This document shows, piece by piece, positions 11,201 to 26,500 of a DNA stretch of 64,000 nt. The stretch is from contig NC_092794.1 of NCBI RefSeq assembly GCF_918797505.1, positions 73,383,345 through 73,447,344 of the forward strand, read 5' to 3'. Positions within the stretch are counted from its first letter, which is position 1. Every line of letters begins with the position of its first letter. Under the pieces are notes generated by a model, which was given only the letters and a program-made list of their open reading frames with translations, was not told where the DNA came from and made no database searches. Both the position numbers and the translations under genes were made by a program. Source of the DNA: Bemisia tabaci. Taxonomy: Eukaryota; Arthropoda; Insecta; Hemiptera; Aleyrodidae.

Positions 11201-14200
11201 ACATGTTCGATCCAAAATGGCCGTGTGAAATACGTGGTAATTCTTATCTTCTTTGTTTACATTGGATGGCTGGGTACCCATGTATCGAAAAAGTGACCCA
11301 GCGTCACACAGGAGTCTCGGAATCCGGAACCTGGAAAATGCTTAAAAGTTGCGCCAGCTCTCCCACTTACAATACAACTCCCATGTCCAAAAATGAACAT
11401 TCAATAGGTCAGAGAGCTTGTTGTAATGATTTGTAAAATATATATGATATGTTGACTTCAAACATGAGAGTAAATTTTAAAATTATAAAATTAGAGGAAC
11501 ATTGTAGTAGTTGAGGTGTAGCGTGGGTCTAGGGGCCCGAAATTTGCATGTGGTAGGCTGTTGGTGGTTTCGGAAATTTATTTTGCTCTCTTCCTGGACC
11601 TTTCAAGAATATAATTTCTTTTTTCCATTGAAAGTTACAACCATTACCATTCCAGTGAAAGTGGTGATATAGTGGAACTGGACGGCAGGACTGAAAACCA
11701 CTGAACTTCAGGTAGCAAGACATTTTGTGCTGTCGGTACAAAGTAATTAGGTAGGAAGGGGATATGACTCAGTTTTTCGCTACTGTTGCCTTTCTCATTT
11801 GTACAAGGTGTATTGGATCAAAACAAGCACTCTTTACTTTTTTTGGGTGATTATGTTGAACATTGATCCTTGCAAGAATTGTTTTTGCTTGTTCCGAAAG
11901 TGACGTCAGTTAGGATTTACAAATAAAAATTTATCAAATTGAAATTTCGGCTGTACTAAGATAAAATTCCTGCTAAAGTTTTAAATTTAAGTTCATGTTT
12001 ACATTAGTAATCAATCTATTATCATTTAGTCATTAGTTGAAAATGTTTCCATTTCCTTTAAACCATGCCTACATTTGAAAAAAGAAGAAAAGAAAAACAA
12101 TTTCTTTAAATTTTTAAACTTCATAAATTTCTAATTTTTATAATTTTGTTGCATCTTATTAATATTTGCCTAAAGTAGCTTTTTAAATGAAAAAAACGAC
12201 TCGGCTACTAATCTCAGTCAGACCAAAAGAGAAAGCATCTGATAATTAAAATCATGAGAAGAGAGACAATCTTTAACTTTTTCTTTTTATTTTGGAAACT
12301 TTAATATTTTGTGATATTTTAAACTTTCAACACTGAAGCCTCTTGGTATTTGCAACGTTTAAGCCCTATTCTAAGAAAATCGATAGGCATGCACCAAAAT
12401 GACAGTTTTTTGCAGTTTCCAAAATTTGAAAAAGTTGGAAATAGTTCATTTTCATCCTGTGCGCCCTGCTGATCAACGCGGATCATTCAACCAAAATGAG
12501 AAAGATTAATATTAACATAAATTTCAAACTGAATTTAGGTAAGTATTAAATATGATGCATTTATGAGACCAAACTGAGTCTTGAATTGCGCATTTCGACC
12601 CCTATGTAGCTCCTATCACAAAGATATTCATATCAGTTCTTGTCTTGCTTATTGAGTAAAATTGCATCATTCTTCAATCATCAAACTTCAACATCTTTAC
12701 TGAGCAACAGCTCAAAGTCTGTTGAGTTACAACCAGGAGATGTACTAAGGTTCTATTACTTTTACTTATTTATTTTACTTTTTTAAATTTGCCTATCTGC
12801 AGGTATCAATTACTGCTGATCAGTATGGTGGCAGTAACTTGCGGTCTATATCAGTGAGCAGTGATGATGAAATGATAGATATCACTACCTCTGGCACAAT
12901 GACTGAGCACACGTTAGGAGACCATCATCATGGTGGAGGAGGAGCCTGTAAGTATTTTTCTTTCCACCTTGCTTTCCTGAAGTATTGAGTTACAAATAGT
13001 ATTTTGTCCTATTAAAATTCCAGCACTATTGCTCTTGGCAGGAGTGTTAAAGACGTGATGTATCTATATAACCTGTTTCTTTTTTTTTTTTTTTTTGCTG
13101 GTTTAGTGGCTTATATTCTGTTGGAACCCACAGCCATCGATAGACAGTATTTATTGTCCTTAGACATCATGGGATTTAGGCACATCCATGCTCCAGGCTT
13201 TCAAATTTTCAGGGATTAAGGCCGAATGGAATCTGTTTCTGCAGATCCACTCGTCAGTTCCATGAAAATTTGTCGCCATCACCGGGATTCGAACCCGGGA
13301 CCTATTGGTCTAGAGTCAGACGCGCTGACCACCAGGCCAACCTGGCCGGCAACCTGTTTCTTTCATCAAAAATATAACTGGTCCAAAAAAATTCACTATT
13401 AGCAGGTGAATGACTGACCTAAAATTGTTTTCGCCTCTAGCTTGTAGAGATAATTCTATTCTGATCCCTACAGCAAAACGCTAAAGTTAAGAGGGGAAAA
13501 AAATATAATAATAATATCTATTAATAATAGTAAATTTTTAACAATTTTAAAAGGCTCTATGTTTGAAAGATATGGCCATAGCCCATCTTTCAATCTCTTT
13601 TAATCCAAAAACGATTTTTTTTTTATGAAGAAAGTCTAAAAATAATAACAATAGTAAGAAAAAAAATGCCAGTAGAACAACCTAGCATCTCTGCAAGAAA
13701 CAGTAGTGCCATTGACCAAAAGAATAAATAAGAACTCCCAACTCCAGTCAACGGCGACACTAGTGGTACCTGGCAGAGGGTCTAGTGAACTAAACCGACA
13801 ATTGGGTTCTCCTGTTCCATGATTTCTTGCACCGTCTATTTAGGCTTATCAGTGCCCCATGGCTCATGGAAGTTTCTAGATCCTCGTGGTCATTCTGAAG
13901 AGTTTAATGTGAAAAGTTTCCCATTTTTATTTCAATCTTAATAAGTCTTCGGGTACATAAACTGGTAATAATGTAAAGTGTTTTCTACAACCTTCTTACT
14001 CAGCAGCAACTGCTGTTGAGAAAGCAAAAGGAAGTGTGTATTTATAGTGTGATGGAGGATTGTACTATTTGTTGAAGGCGTTCCTTTGTTAAAGTGGAAT
14101 CTTTTTAGAGAGAAATAGTGATGTACTGATAAAAATCAACTGAGTGTCACAAAATCAGAGGTACTTGACTTCAAGCATTAACTTTATTTTGATTATTAGC

Positions 14201-17200
14201 AAGTCTCTTTATTTCTGCCTCAGAAGTTGAATAAATCATCAAATTTGCTTGTGTTTTGATAAGATACTTCAAATCTAAGTCCTTCGCATTGACCTCTGCA
14301 GAAGATATGTATCTGTACTACTTCATCAGTTTGCTAAAGTAAAATGTATTCAATTATCTAAATAATCTAAATAAATAAATCATAAAATTTACAACAAACA
14401 TCCAATGGAATACTACCTACTATAGAGGTACGAGCGTGGACCGCTGTGGCGTTAGTTCACTGCACCCTCTGCCAGGTTCGCTGCAGTTGCACGGTAACGG
14501 TTTTTCACACAGGTTTAAATTGAGAGTTGGGGGCTCTTATTTATTCTCTTGGTCCATGGTAGTGCTACAGGCGACCCCTAGAGTGTGTAAAGTCATGAAT
14601 TGAAGCGATAGCCCTAGAGGTGTAGTTTACCTCTGGCAATCGGCTGGGAAAGGAAGCGTCTCTCTCAGGCGAGAAGATAGCTGAATTGATAATAGTAAGA
14701 CAGTAAGTACAATAATATTGACAGTAACTCACCAGTAAAAAGACCAACTCCTCCAACCACCTTAGTTATTAGCCGCCCCCCCTTCCACTGCTATCATTCA
14801 ATGGTCAGGGTTGCCACAGTCAAGGAAAACCAGGAAGTCTCAGGAAAAATGACGATAATGTCAGGGAAAAATCGTAAAATAGCCATTCTTTGCTTCCAAG
14901 ATCGAGTCCGAAATTTCGAACAACTAATGTTGCAAGTTCAGGTTTGTAAGGGGCGATTTTGCGGATGAATTCATGCGTCATCGTGCTCTCCTCACTCTGT
15001 CTCTTCTCTTCAGTGGCGGATTCAAGGAGAGAGGGCCATGGTGGCATGAACCTCCCCCCCCCCCCCCCCCCCCAGGCCAAGAGAAGAGCAGGTAAAATGG
15101 GCGAGGAGGGGGGAAGGGAGAGGGAAAAAAGTGCTCCTTGACTTTAACTGAAATATTTTAAAGACAAAACCACATAACCTATGTTTACCAAACCAAAAGT
15201 TGCTCAACACCGCAGTAATAAATAGGTAGTCCATATACCAAAATAAGATTACGCTGAAAGAGGTATTACCAGTCAGTTTTTATCTTTCAAGTAATGCACA
15301 AATTGTATAGTTCAACTGCTTAAAAATCAATCTGGGAGGACCTATTTTCTTAAAAATTTTCTGGGGGAGGCCTCCCAGACCCCCACTCCGCACTAGCAAA
15401 TGGCTCCCCCCCCCCCCCTGGACTCACTGTGGATCCGCCACTGCTTCCCTTCAGTTGCCCCCTCCATACCGCCTCCTCTTACGCGGTTCTATTGATGTGT
15501 GTGTACCAACTTAACCTTTTACACACAGCAATAATGAAAAGGAATTACCTCTCTCTACCTAGCTTCAATAACTCATGCATTTTTATTCAACCAATCCCTG
15601 TCTTTGAATAATTTTCCTACTAACTTTCAAAAGGATGAAACTGTTTTAAGCAATACTAAAATTTGAACTGGGGAAGTGGATTGGCTCGTTTTTGCTGTAA
15701 TTTCTGTGTTTGTGCCTTTGTCTCAATGAGGTTTTATATTAGCAGCAAGGCATTGTTTCAGTGTAAAGTACAATGCTTTTCTAGTTTTTAATGCTTTGAA
15801 AGTGAAACATGATTAGCTCAAACTTCCTTTCCTTTCATACATTGTGTGGAATAGACTCAGTTTTACCTACTATTAGTCCTAAATGGAAGTGGTAACACAC
15901 CCAGCAAATACTGCTCAAATTGCAGGATTTCTACTCTTAGTCTGAGGCTATCAGAGCCAGATGTCAATGTAAACTTTGAGGAGATGCAACATGAGAAATT
16001 GACCAAAACTTCTTTAATAATGGGCCAATCAAAGATGTAACTTCCTTTTGTTGCTGTCAGTGACAAAAAAAAAAACCTGGGTGTATGCGTATCAATTATT
16101 CACCATCAAACTTATATGTTTTCAAGAAAAGTATTTCAAATTATGTCTTTTTAACCATCCTGCATACCATCAGATGTCAGGGAAATTTCTCAAAATTGGT
16201 CAGGGAAATCAGGGAATTTCATTTTCTAAATTCTGTAGCAACCCTGAATGGTGTGTAAATATGTTAGGTTATTGTTTAAGCCTGCGATAAGGGGCACATT
16301 GTACCTCAATGTAAAAATAAAGTATTAAGTGAATAAAGAGTAAAAAATAATAAGTATAATCAATACCGTCTCGACCATACCTGGTCACACTCAGATTGAG
16401 GTTATGTCGTTAGTAAATCGATGAAACGCCTGTTTATCAATGGCAGTGTAATGGGAAATTGTGAGTTTTGACGTTAATTTACTATCGTACGGCCAATTTT
16501 CATCATTTTTTTTGTGTGTTGTGACTCCCCAAGTTCCCCCTGAAGATATGAGCAGTTACAGTTGTGTTTAAACTCGTTACAAGGAAAATATTGAAGATTT
16601 GATCAGTACCTAATCTTGCGCTTCATGGAGATTGCTGTTACTAGGGTGGAAATAATTGATTTTCGTTCAAGTGGTGGAGTTTTCATCATAGGAAAGTGAT
16701 TTTAAATCATCTTCTCTCATTATAGTTCTGTAATACAAAAATGCAGTCTCGAATTTCTGTCTCATATGCAACCATGAAGCCCATTCTGAGGTTTGTGTTC
16801 GCATTTTTCCTGTGGGATTTCATTACCTACCCAGTTCAAACCCACAGGAAGTTTTTCTGTATGATTGCTCTCTTTCCTAAGCAGATATGGCACTCTTTTG
16901 CAGTCAGACAAGTTCACCTCTTAAATTAGTATCTTGTAAATGATTTCCTTTCTCATCCAATAAGTATTTAAGTACCTTCTGCTCGCCAAATCAGCTCGCT
17001 GTTGCAGTTTGAAAGCCCAAATTTTTGCTTTGACAATCAGTTTTGAATCTAGTGGTCTCTTGTCAGTCCAATTGCTCAAAACTGTTCATCAAAGTTATTT
17101 TCATCGTAGTGTTTAGACCTCCGACATGAATGCCAAGGATTGGTAATATCTTACCTTAATTTATACTCTTTCAATGCTATTTTTCCCAGCACTATTGCTG

Positions 17201-20200
17201 TTTATCATGCACTTTAAAGAAAGTTTAGATAAACTCTACTAATTCCCAACCAAACGTTTGAGCATGGTATTTTGGTACATATAAATATAAAATTTAAAAT
17301 CCCTATCAAACCAATGTCACAGTATGAAGGGTCGCTGGTTGTATAAAAATCCTCTGAGAGTAATTTAAATTTTTCTATCAGAAAAGCCCTTTGAGTTGGT
17401 CCCATCCCGCAACCGTCATTTCCAATTTTGCAGAGGAGTTTTCGCAGGTACCTTTGGTGGGGGATTGTCAATTGCTGCGTGGCTCTCATTGACTTGTAAG
17501 CTCTGGGGAAAGTGTAAAAAATTGCAGCAGCCCACTTAAGCATTTCCGGTGAGTAGCGGATGTTGGTAGCTACAGCTAACTTTAACTGCTCAACCAGGAA
17601 ATTAAGTTTTGCTGCCCTTTCAGTTTCACTATCGGCAACTGGCTCAGACCATACCACTGCATCAGATATTTTTTCTGCAAAACAAATTACTTTCTATTTT
17701 AGGGGCCTTACATCTCCCTGTGGTAACATTTGAATCAATGAATCAAATGACCAACGATCACATTTCAGATTCGGGCCAAGACAAGACTTGAACATTTCTC
17801 CTGGTAGCTCAGCAAAATTATTAAAAACTTTCACAGTCAATTCCTTAGAAACTTTTGCACAGATGATGAATGGCACTGTATCAAATTCATCATCTTCTGC
17901 TTTAATGAGAATAATATAACCAGGGTGTAATATTGACTTTAAAGATTCGTTCCTCTTTGAAAGACCCTCCTTTAATTATTCAAAGCTAGGGATTATGTCT
18001 TTCTCCTCTTGTAGCTGGAAATTTCTTTTCAATTGAACTTGAGCCATGTCTTGCTCTCGCTCTGCAGGATCTTTTCTTTGTTTAGCAGGGACAGTTGATC
18101 GGTATATGGGTTGGTTGGGAAAGATAGAGGGATAAGCATCGTCAGTCAATTTTGGTCTCTGTCTCTCAACTCGAATGATAGAGCCCTCTTTGCTCTTGAA
18201 CTCATCATGCGTCACAACAAACTGAGGATGGAAGTGGATCATGCATACTACAGAACTTTTGGTAGGCATAAAGCTATCCCTACTGAGAGCACTCAACCAT
18301 TTTGCATGACGCTCTGGCTCTTTGGCAGGATCAGGGAATTTAAAGGTTGAGACATCAGGACCAGAGGAGCTTGCATAATTAGATTTGCAGCCAGGCACAC
18401 AGCAGCATCTACCCATTGCTCTAAATTGCACAATTGTCTAGTTCAGCAAAAGCAGCAGCAAAATAGAAATATCACAGAAGCTAACGCTTACTGAAGTACC
18501 ATATAAAATCCAAGGCATTATAAAAAAGAAAATCCATGCCATAAAATTAGGTAATAACGGATCAAAACAAGCACACACCTTAAAATCAATAGGATTAAGA
18601 TTCTTACAATTCCAAGGAACGATCCAGTTCGCACGCTGAAGTGTAGAAGGCATCATCGTAGATAATGTGAAGTAAATTAAGGCTGTTTCATTGCACTCAA
18701 AGTGCAGTTGAGTGCGCTCAGAGTGCAGTGAAACTAAGAGGTCTGAAAGACTCAAACTTAATTTTACTTCATATTTGATTATTAGGAGATCAAAGGCAAG
18801 CATTGATGGTCCCTCTGTTACGACAAAATAAGCCATCTTACCACAGCTGCAACTTCACAAGACACACACAGCAGTTCGCCCCTTGGTTTTGCACGAAATT
18901 ATTTGAGAAACTTCTTAGGAAGCTTTAATGATCCACACAAAAATTAACACATTAGGTCGCGGGAGGAAACACGAAGCTTTTCCTGAAAAAAACACTCAGT
19001 CAAACACATGGAGAAGAACCGTCCGATCACTTAGGGAATACGAGGAGAAATTGAACCGATAAAACTCTTTAAAACGTTGTAAATCTCACCAAGAGTGAGG
19101 CTTATGGCACAGAATTGATTTCTGCCAGAAAAAAACTGATTAAACTCGAATTCAACAAGAAAACTCGCGATTTCGCACTCTTAACCTGTTAGCACTAACG
19201 TAAACACATTGCGGAAACCGATTCACTAACGACATAACCTCAATCTGGGCGTGACCAGGTATGGTCGAGAAGGTATTGGTATAATACCTATCAGTGAAGG
19301 AGCGGATAATAGTTTGAGACCAAAACAATGTTATTCTGCCCAGCCCAGTAGAAAATCTAAAAAGAAAACCACAGGCTCCACGATGTACGATATAATGTTT
19401 TTTTCTCTTATCATTGCTTGGAGCAAGTTGTTTTATACCGTATACCTATCAATGAATTAGCTGTAATTTTAGGCATCCTGAGATTACATTATATACTGCT
19501 TGGTTCTAGAAGTAATATGTGATGATCCTTCAGTCCTTATTTTTACCCCCTTGAAAAAATTTGTTTGAGAAGTTACGAATACATTTTTCTATAGTTAACG
19601 TATCTTAAACAACCTTCAGATGATAGCTTTATAATGATGAACTCAGTCCCCAAAGCTTTTATTCACCCACTAACAAAACAATGTTTTCTGTTAACCCATG
19701 TTCTTTCGATATGTTGTAATGGTGACCTTTTGGACCATATCATTATTTGAATTAATCCCAGTTCCTTTTCAAGAGCCAAGTCAATTTTCCCCCTTATATT
19801 TTGAACTTCTCCTTTTGTTGTGTTCTTTATCAGTGACTTCCAAAGTTTTTTTTAATAAATTTTTAAAGTTTAACGGATGCTCTAAATAATTATAAATCTG
19901 AGAAAGGTTTTGTACTTCTTTCAAGGTGGTGTTTATTTTTCCGGTGGTGAAAGTCTTGGTGAGTCTTCCCCTTCTGTCAGGCACACTTCTTTTTCTCGTT
20001 TTCAGTTTTAGAAAATCTTGTTTCCTTGACTGGTTATTTATTTATTTTTTTCAATCCTTTTTCCTTAGTTAAGATAGCATACCCATCACTGATCCCCCCC
20101 CCCCCTTTTTTCAACCTTAAAATTGTAATTTTCATGCTCTAAATGTTTAATCTTTAATTTCTAAACCAAAATTCAAGAATATTATGACAATACCTATTTC

Positions 20201-23200
20201 AATTTTACTTTTCTTTGTATTTTATTTTTATTATTTAAGATTCAAGGTTTAAAAAAAAATGATTCAGTTTCTGTGCTTCAGAATTCTGGATGTAGATTAA
20301 CATTATATTCGATAATCTAGGGGGCCATTTATAAATTATGTAAGGCACTTTCTCCCATTTTTAGACGCCTCCCCCCCTTGTAAGGCACCATAAGGCATCC
20401 TTTACCCCTCCTCCCCCTCTAAAAATTATGTAAGGCTCGACTGACTCCCCCCCCCCCCTTTTTTTTCTATTATCCCAGATCGAAGCATCATGCTGGAATC
20501 ACACGCTGAATTTAGCAGCTGAATATGGAAGTCAACAGTCATTGCTCAACGTCTGAAATTTCGTAAATTCGAGTTATTTTCATACAAATTTGTATCAAAT
20601 CTATTCGAATAGTTCAGACAAATCCGATATTTTACGATGGTCGCTGAGCCTCATTGCAAATTTTCTGATGGTCGCTGAGCCTCATTGCATTTCAGGCATC
20701 GAGCCGATGACTTCCAAATTCGAGGCACATTCAGCTCCCACATTTAGCCTGTGATTCCAGCTTTACGTTTTCTTTTCGAAAAAGAATGAAATTTTGAGGC
20801 CAAAATTTGTATTATTACAACTAAATTTTTGAAGTAAGTTCAGAGGAAATATTAATGATAAAGTTAGTTTAATAAACAAAAATATGTGGAGCAAAATTGA
20901 AGATTTTTTTGCCCTTGGAATAGTTATAAGTACAAAGTTGACATAAGGATGAAGTCACTACTTATCATTCCACGTAGTGAAGAAGTGGCAATTAAGAGAA
21001 ATGACAGGAGCGTGGTCCGATCGGTGCTGATTTCCTCTATTTCATCTTGAATTTTGTTACTAACCTGACAAAAAAGAGATTTATGCATTTTCTTTAAATA
21101 TAGGCTGGAAAGCTTACGTAAGGCACAGCCCTACCCCCCCCCTCCTTGTAAGGCTGCTAAAGACTCCCCCTACCCCCTTAAGTGCCTTACTTAATTTATG
21201 GATGGCCTCTAGACCAAAAATTGTATTGCCTCATGGAAATTGCATAGCTTACAATATTGTTGATGGTCATCTTTTTGATCGGAGAAATCGGAGAAAATTA
21301 CTCTTAGAAACTGGAGCAAAAGTACTTTATGGTTCACAGTTGTGCATTCTCCTCCTTTTAAACATTGATGATTGAAATGATTTGATCATTTTCTTGGACT
21401 AATCTCCCAGTATATTTGTCTAATAAGAATATCCAGGATATCTTGTGCAGAGTTTACTGAAAAATTTCCATTTATTTTTTCAATTTTACAATTTCCGAAT
21501 ACCTGCAATTTATTTATTTCCCCATTGAATAGCTTAAAAATTTGTGCAATTCAGGCTTCATCCTAGATATGAAATTATTCTTCCCCCGGTCAGCTCAATT
21601 TCCTCTGAAGTGATGATAGGTTACTTGATACCCACCAAAAGTTGCCAAAAGAGGAAAAATTAATTAATTGATTAATGTAGCCTGTTGCACACTTTTGCTA
21701 GAGCGAAAATAAGAGTTGTTTCTATCAGTAAATGTCTCAAAAATCACGATGAGCGCTTTGACAAAGTTTGAAATGCACTCCTAACTTCACAATCTGTGTA
21801 AGAAATTTGCTTTTTTTTTTTAGTTTCCGCTTCCAAAACGATACTATCGCACAGGTGAACATTTCGTTAGAGTAGTCATTCCTTTCAACCCTTTTGCCGA
21901 AGCAATATTCAACATAGCCGACGCTTCCGCGCGCAAATCGCAATCGGGAGCAGAAGGTCAACCAAAGCAGATTTTTATCAATGCGAAGAAATCGTTAATG
22001 TAAAGATGCTGGGTTGTTAACAAATGGTTTGAATCTCGTCCAGGCACATTTGTTTTGGCGGATTGGTGTCAGCCATGTTGAATATTGTGTAGTATCCTAG
22101 TGCACAGGGGTTGAATGGAACGACACCTCTAACGAAATATTCACCTGTGCCGTAGTATCGTTCTTGAAGGGGGGAGCTCAAAAAACGCAAATTTCTTACG
22201 CAGATTGTGAAGTTAGGAGTGCATTTCAAACTTTGCCAATGCGCTCATCATGATTTTTGAGACATTTACTGATAGAAACAACTATCATTTTTGCTCTAGC
22301 AAAAGTTTGCAACAGGCCCATTGTAATATTTGAAATAAATAACGTCATTTTAGAAAATAGAGGATTGTGATCATCCTTAACGGTCCGAAATTTTGTCAGA
22401 AATATTGTCTTCAAGAATTTGGCTTGTAGCTGTATAATATAGATACCAAAAGAATTCTCCCTCTATCCAATTTTGGTATAATATCCATCGTCCATTTCAC
22501 ATCTTATCTTTACTTTTTTTATGTCTATCTTTGTTTTATTTTCATCTGCTCAGTTATTGCATGTCAAGTTTTTCAGAAAATTAGCCTCCATTGCATTATT
22601 TGTATGAAGAGCTGTAAACAAAGCTCTTTCTGATAAGGAGTGAGATAGCCTAGTGCTCTTTTCAATTTACGCTCCCCCACCTCATCATTATCATTGTGTC
22701 TCAGTAGATGAGAGTCCATAGTGAGATGTTTCAGTTGCTAGCCTTTTTTACTTTCATTTGTAGATTAGTGCTTGTGTGATATAGAGCTGGCATAAACTGT
22801 ATTGTTCGTTTCTCGCTTCCAATGTTATGTTTTGTTTTTCCTGTTGAGTAAAACTATTAGTTGCCTTTGCGTATGAACTTAAAATGTGCCCCATTAAGAC
22901 TGCTAATACCAGGACCACTTACAATTAGTTCGATTAAGATATCATGTGCTACCTGAGCAGTTGACAGCTAGCCTGTAGCATGGATTCTATTGCGTTTTTT
23001 GAATTTTCTTTCCTCGAAACACTGTCAGTTGTCTCTTTTTGCTCTTTTTTTCTGTGTTCTTGCTCCTCCCCCTATTTTGAAAAGGGCGTCTCATAAAGTC
23101 ATGTAGTCTCTATCTTTTGTCAAAACATTGTGGAGGAAGTTTTGATACAGTTTGTTGCACATAGTGTTTTTTCCTATTTAATGTATTCACCCTATCATCC

Positions 23201-23550
23201 ATTAAGTAAGTACTTTACATTTTTCGGTTGATTGAAATTGAAAATTGCTGTTCTTCAAAACTAAGGAAGTGAGAGCAGATGAACATCTTTGTTATATTCT
23301 TTTAATTTTCCATATCCAGTTATCGAGAACAAAATTTTCTTGATTATTTTGAAGCATATCATATTTGTTTTAGAAAATTCAAAGATCATTTTTTTCTCTC
23401 TCTCTTTCTTTGAGTGTGTCTTCATAATGTTGCTTGTAATTGAATTTGCAAGATATTCACGAGATGAATACAAATTTTAACCAGCTGCCGAAAGTGGCAG
23501 GTCGCGAGGTTTTCAGGACCTGTACAGTAACTCTGAGGTAATTTGGTTCT

Positions 23551-23586
<36 letters not shown>

Positions 23587-26500
23587 CAGTAGCGGCTATT
23601 AAAATCTTGTCAAGACAACCAATGTCTCCAACCCACTATCAGTCCTGATTAGCATAAGCAATCGGCACGTGCAAGAGGGAGATCGATCAAATGTTTGACA
23701 CCATAACTCATGAATTACTCGAGGATGACTATTTGGTGATAATTTTTAAATTTATTTCAGTATTTGTCGGCTGATAGGCAGCCATGTCCCTCGTATTTTT
23801 ATGCATTTCTGCTTCATCCATGAAGCCACTATGATATCTTTAATCCTTAATTTATTGATTTTTTTGCCTTTCTTATTGCAGTATCAGTGGATTCAGATGA
23901 AATCCCTGGAATTGGTCAGTATGAAGATTTTCATACCATCGATTGGCAGCGTGACATAGCACGAGATCGCATGAGGCACCGTTACATTGTCAAACGAAAA
24001 CAAAAGTCTATCTGTGATTTAGTCAGAGGTGCCCATGACGCTTGGTCTGGGTGGCTGTGTGTGTTGCTCGTAGGTCTCGTCACGGGTGGTGTAGCTGGTG
24101 TTATTGACATTGGTAAAGAAAACTCATTATTATCTAGTTCTTTTTCAAGCAGTCATCTATTTATTCCATTTAGAGGCAAATTTAAACTATTTCTCTGTGA
24201 AAATATTCGTTCACAGCGAGTATTAACTGACAAGAAAAATAGGTTTTATCAGGACTATTCTCCTCCAAACCAACTCATTTGTTCACATTTCAATATGCTG
24301 ATATCAGTTCAGGTCATTAGACATTTTCACTAATCTTTATTGAAAGTTTTCATCATGAGTACAACTGGATGCGTAATGCCCTCTGTCAAAAATTGACAGA
24401 ACTAATAAACACAATCAAGATTGCCAGATTTCAAGGTGAGATATCTCGTCATTTTACATCTAAATGTATTTAGAATCACCATGATGAGTATATTTGCTAT
24501 TTTAAGACACTAGATCAACTTTATTTTTACCTGTCAATTCTAGCATTTAAACCTATGGACCACATTTTACTATAAGGAACTACGATTGAATCGGCTCGTG
24601 CAAAAACTGCTAATGTCCATTTTTTTTAATTTTGAGATTTTTGGGTTAAAATACTCCAGAAGGTCAGACACACTCATTAATGTAGTGAAAATGTTTGCTC
24701 CTTAGGTTTGAAGCCCTTTTCAGGGGGGGTCGTGGTCCGAATCATGCGAAAACCGCTAATGCCCATCTTTCGTTATTACTGCCGTATACTCGTAGCCTCA
24801 TTATACTGTACAACAAACCAAAATAAGAAAATGTCTCCTGGATGACATTATGTCCATCTTTTGTTATATGCCTCATGATTTTTCGTTATTTGCGATGATT
24901 TTTCTGTTCTGAGGAGTTTCAGAAATTTTCCGAGATCCTCTTTAGGTCTCTCTTGCTGTATTAAGAGGCACTGAACTCGCATTTGATTGAGGTCCGATTT
25001 TTCCGGGCCAAAAGCTTTTCCGAACTGTTCCCACTTCCAGGGAAATTCAAAACATTTTCTGCATGTGTGATACATCGATCCTCATGTAATGGGCCTGTTG
25101 CATGCAAGAGATACAGCCGTGCGAATAGACTTTTCAGAGGTTAAATGACACGAAAATTACGATGGTCACATTAAAAAAGTCTGAAATACACTCCTTACTG
25201 CGCATTTTGCGTCGTGAGGAACGCGCTTTTTCAAATTTCCCGCGTCTGGGGGCAGTGTTCTAACGGAAACAATTAACGGCAACTCGCGGCTATTTCCGGT
25301 CAACTAAAACTGACAACATAACCTAAAAATCGGAGCTCGTGATATCGTGAAATGAAATGTAGAAGGATTGCGTTGGATATTTAAAAGTTGATCGATTTGG
25401 TTACCGCATAAAGCGTATATGGACCACTATAAGAGATCACGTTGGGTTTGTAAACAAACTGAAGGAAAAAATAACAACAACAACAACGACTCGGCATCTT
25501 CCGGAAATCACCGAGCCCGCCGTTTGCTCGTTTCCGGTGATTAGAAAACTACCCCCAGACGCGGGAAATTTGAAAAAGCGCGTTCCTGACAACGCAAATT
25601 GCGCAGTAAGGAGTGTATTTCAGACTTTTTTAATGTGACCATCGTAATTTTCGTGTCATTTAACCTCTCAAAAGTCTATTCGCGCGGCTGTATCTCTTGC
25701 ATGCAACAGGCCCATTTGAACTGAAAAACCCGATCATAACCTTAGAAATTCGTTATCACCCACAGGAGAATTATTGAAACTCCTTGGAGCAGAAAAATCT
25801 TTGCAAAAATATCTGAAAAGAGCGTTTTCTTAGGAAAAGCAACTTTTCCGGAAAAATGATGGGTGATCGGAAAAATCTGAGATCATATTTGAATTTAACA
25901 GATCAAAATACAAAGGAATTGATGCATCACATATCGGAGACATTTATACAATGAATTTTGAATACACTTCGAACCGACAAAGCTTTTACAATACACAATT
26001 TTAGGCTTGGAAAACTTGGCTTTACCGGAATCTGAAGTGTGAAAGAAAGAAACCGAGGTCATATTGGGATTTAGCAGCTCAAAATACATAAATAACATAC
26101 TACCACGGGTCCAGGAAAACTTATAAAAATTAATTGCATGCACGACAAATATACGTCGGATTTGCTAATTTTCCTGGGAAAAAGTTCCTTTCCCGGAAAA
26201 CTGAGAGGTGAACAGGAAAAATTAAGGTCATTTCCGGACTCATCAGTTAAAAAGACATCGGCATAATTGAATCTCGTAGCTACGAAAAATTTTACCTACA
26301 TTCTGCAGGGGATAACTGTCGGAAAAACACTGAAAATGCCCAAAAATGGTCATTTTTCCGAGTAAAATCGGCTTTTCCGGAAAATCGGAGAGTGATGGAA
26401 CAAAACGGAGGTCATATTCGGATTCAGCACCTCAAAATATGTTAGGACAACCTTATTTTGCCTGAAAGGCATACTGAAAAATATGCATTTTCAATGTTTT

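Noticed and set aside
13285..13339. tRNA gene on the minus strand
   Set aside because: A and B boxes are present but no closing acceptor stem; they lead into a SINE body with poly-A tail and target duplication.
18438..18836. 132-residue open frame upstream of the THAP block
   Set aside because: Low-complexity Leu/Ser-rich reading without family similarity; may be 5' region of the transposon.
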